From: Pseudodesulfovibrio nedwellii | GTDB lineage: Bacteria; Desulfobacterota; Desulfovibrionia; Desulfovibrionales; Desulfovibrionaceae | Direction of reading: 5' to 3' | Assembly (NCBI RefSeq): GCF_027923765.1 | Contig: NZ_AP026709.1 | Location: forward strand, 3,523,501 to 3,587,500 | Length of the DNA stretch: 64,000 nucleotides | In this document: piece after piece, positions 63,581 to 64,000 of the stretch | Layout: each line of letters starts with the position of its first letter | Numbering within the stretch: the first letter of the stretch is position 1 | Translations under genes and position numbers: made by a program | Notes under the pieces: generated by a model | What the model was told of the DNA's origin: nothing | What the model saw: the letters and a program-made list of their open reading frames with translations, nothing else | Databases searched by the model: none

Positions 63581-63899
63581 GTCCGTAATTTCGTTGGTGG
63601 GCATCAACCACATTGTCTATCAGAACGATCTTTTCTTCGATCTTGCCGGGTTTGATCGTATATCGTGTGACGACCCAGTCGAGCTGGTCAATGTATTCCA
63701 CATGTCCATATCCGTTTTCCGGCAATAGATCGCGGATAGCTTCGATGAAGTCGTCGATCATCAGGTAATGCCCTTCGTGATCAACGCGTAAAACATCTCC
63801 ATCGTATTCTACCTGATCAAAAGGATTCGCATCCTTGATCTGTTCATATATTTTCGGCGTGATACGATGGAAATCGCCGTATACTCGTACGTCTTCCAT
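63576..63899 (-). CDS. hypothetical protein
   Basis: A 107-residue acidic soluble protein from ATG 63899 behind GGGAGAG. Features are VYGDFHRITPKIYEQIKDAN and VDHEGHYLMIDDFIEAIRDL. No family recognised; it might be a small regulator. It is followed upstream by another minus-strand gene that enters from outside the window. Confidence 0.7.
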   Translation of the reverse strand: MEDVRVYGDFHRITPKIYEQIKDANPFDQVEYDGDVLRVDHEGHYLMIDDFIEAIRDLLPENGYGHVEYIDQLDWVVTRYTIKPGKIEEKIVLIDNVVDAHQRNYGL

Positions 63900-63931
63900 G
63901 ATGATTCTCTCCCAGTATTGGTGAGAAAGAA

Positions 63932-64000
63932 CTATGTACTGAGGCCGAGACGGTCAACAAGGAAAGTACTCTTTTCTTCCAGATCGTTCCAAGACCATTG
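63932..64000 (-). CDS. C-terminal end of a gene cut by the window edge
   Basis: A frame open at the window end reads QWSWNDLEEKSTFLVDRLGL then ST and stops at 63932. Only 22 residues are visible. It may be the gene upstream of the 107-residue protein. Function cannot be told. Confidence 0.4.
   Translation of the reverse strand, partial: QWSWNDLEEKSTFLVDRLGLST

Noticed and set aside
1..64000. CRISPR arrays and tRNA or rRNA genes
   Set aside because: No regularly spaced direct repeats and no cloverleaf-like sequences with conserved T-loop motifs were seen by eye; a dedicated scan could still find a missed one.

Overview
The window looks like a chromosomal segment of a sulfate-reducing Desulfovibrionaceae bacterium, probably close to Pseudodesulfovibrio. 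This rests on a periplasmic [NiFe] hydrogenase with its maturation genes, a class III (anaerobic) ribonucleotide reductase, a stand-alone TrpB2, a LapA-like giant VCBS/RTX adhesin and many small signalling proteins. All assignments come from reading the sequence and from family knowledge; no database search was run.

Layout. Positions 1-16781 are an accessory, degraded region. It holds orphan hypothetical genes, one split at an A8 run. It also holds an IS407-like IS3-family element (about 1666-2906) with a one-base deletion in its transposase, inserted next to the stump of a second IS3-family element (2907-3406). A 3639-residue type I secreted adhesin (4116-15035) follows, with a 243-residue companion that has a related C-terminal secretion module. 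Then come an IS1595-like transposase remnant, a possible restriction-modification stub and a LOG gene cut short at 16782, which marks the edge of the rearranged DNA.

From 16782 the content is core-like. A minus-strand cluster holds a flavin-split-barrel protein, an SGNH hydrolase, threonine aldolase and the truncated LOG gene. It is followed by nhaA and the conserved rpmH-rnpA-yidD-yidC-khpB-mnmE block, in which rnpA appears to start at ATT inside rpmH. Next are LUD and UPF0280 genes, a GNAT acetyltransferase, a CRP-like regulator and a PAS-GGDEF diguanylate cyclase. The hydrogenase locus has hynB-hynA on the plus strand facing the maturation protease and hypC on the minus strand, with a membrane protein and an SMR transporter between them.

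After it come a methyltransferase, an isocitrate dehydrogenase with NAD-type cofactor residues, a sirtuin, a second GGDEF protein, and trpB2 behind a leader with an intrinsic terminator and a competing long-range stem. Two META-domain lipoproteins are coupled to an outer-membrane barrel gene, followed by a GH3 hexosaminidase, a rhomboid protease and a ZnuC/ZnuB-type metal importer pair. The right end carries purU, gmhA, several conserved unknowns, nrdG-nrdD, a membrane metallophosphoesterase, a FadR-type regulator with a palindromic operator ahead of an FMN 2-hydroxy-acid dehydrogenase, and a TauE/SafE permease.

How the genes work together. Hydrogen oxidation (HynBA, HynC, HypC), membrane-protein biogenesis (YidC, YidD, KhpB), envelope and surface functions (adhesin, barrel, lipoproteins, GH3) and 2-hydroxy-acid use (LldR-like regulator, FMN dehydrogenase, LUD protein) fit an anaerobic, lactate- and hydrogen-using, surface-attaching life. 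Points most worth a second look are the adhesin and its companion, the trpB2 leader, the ATT start of rnpA and the cofactor residues of isocitrate dehydrogenase.
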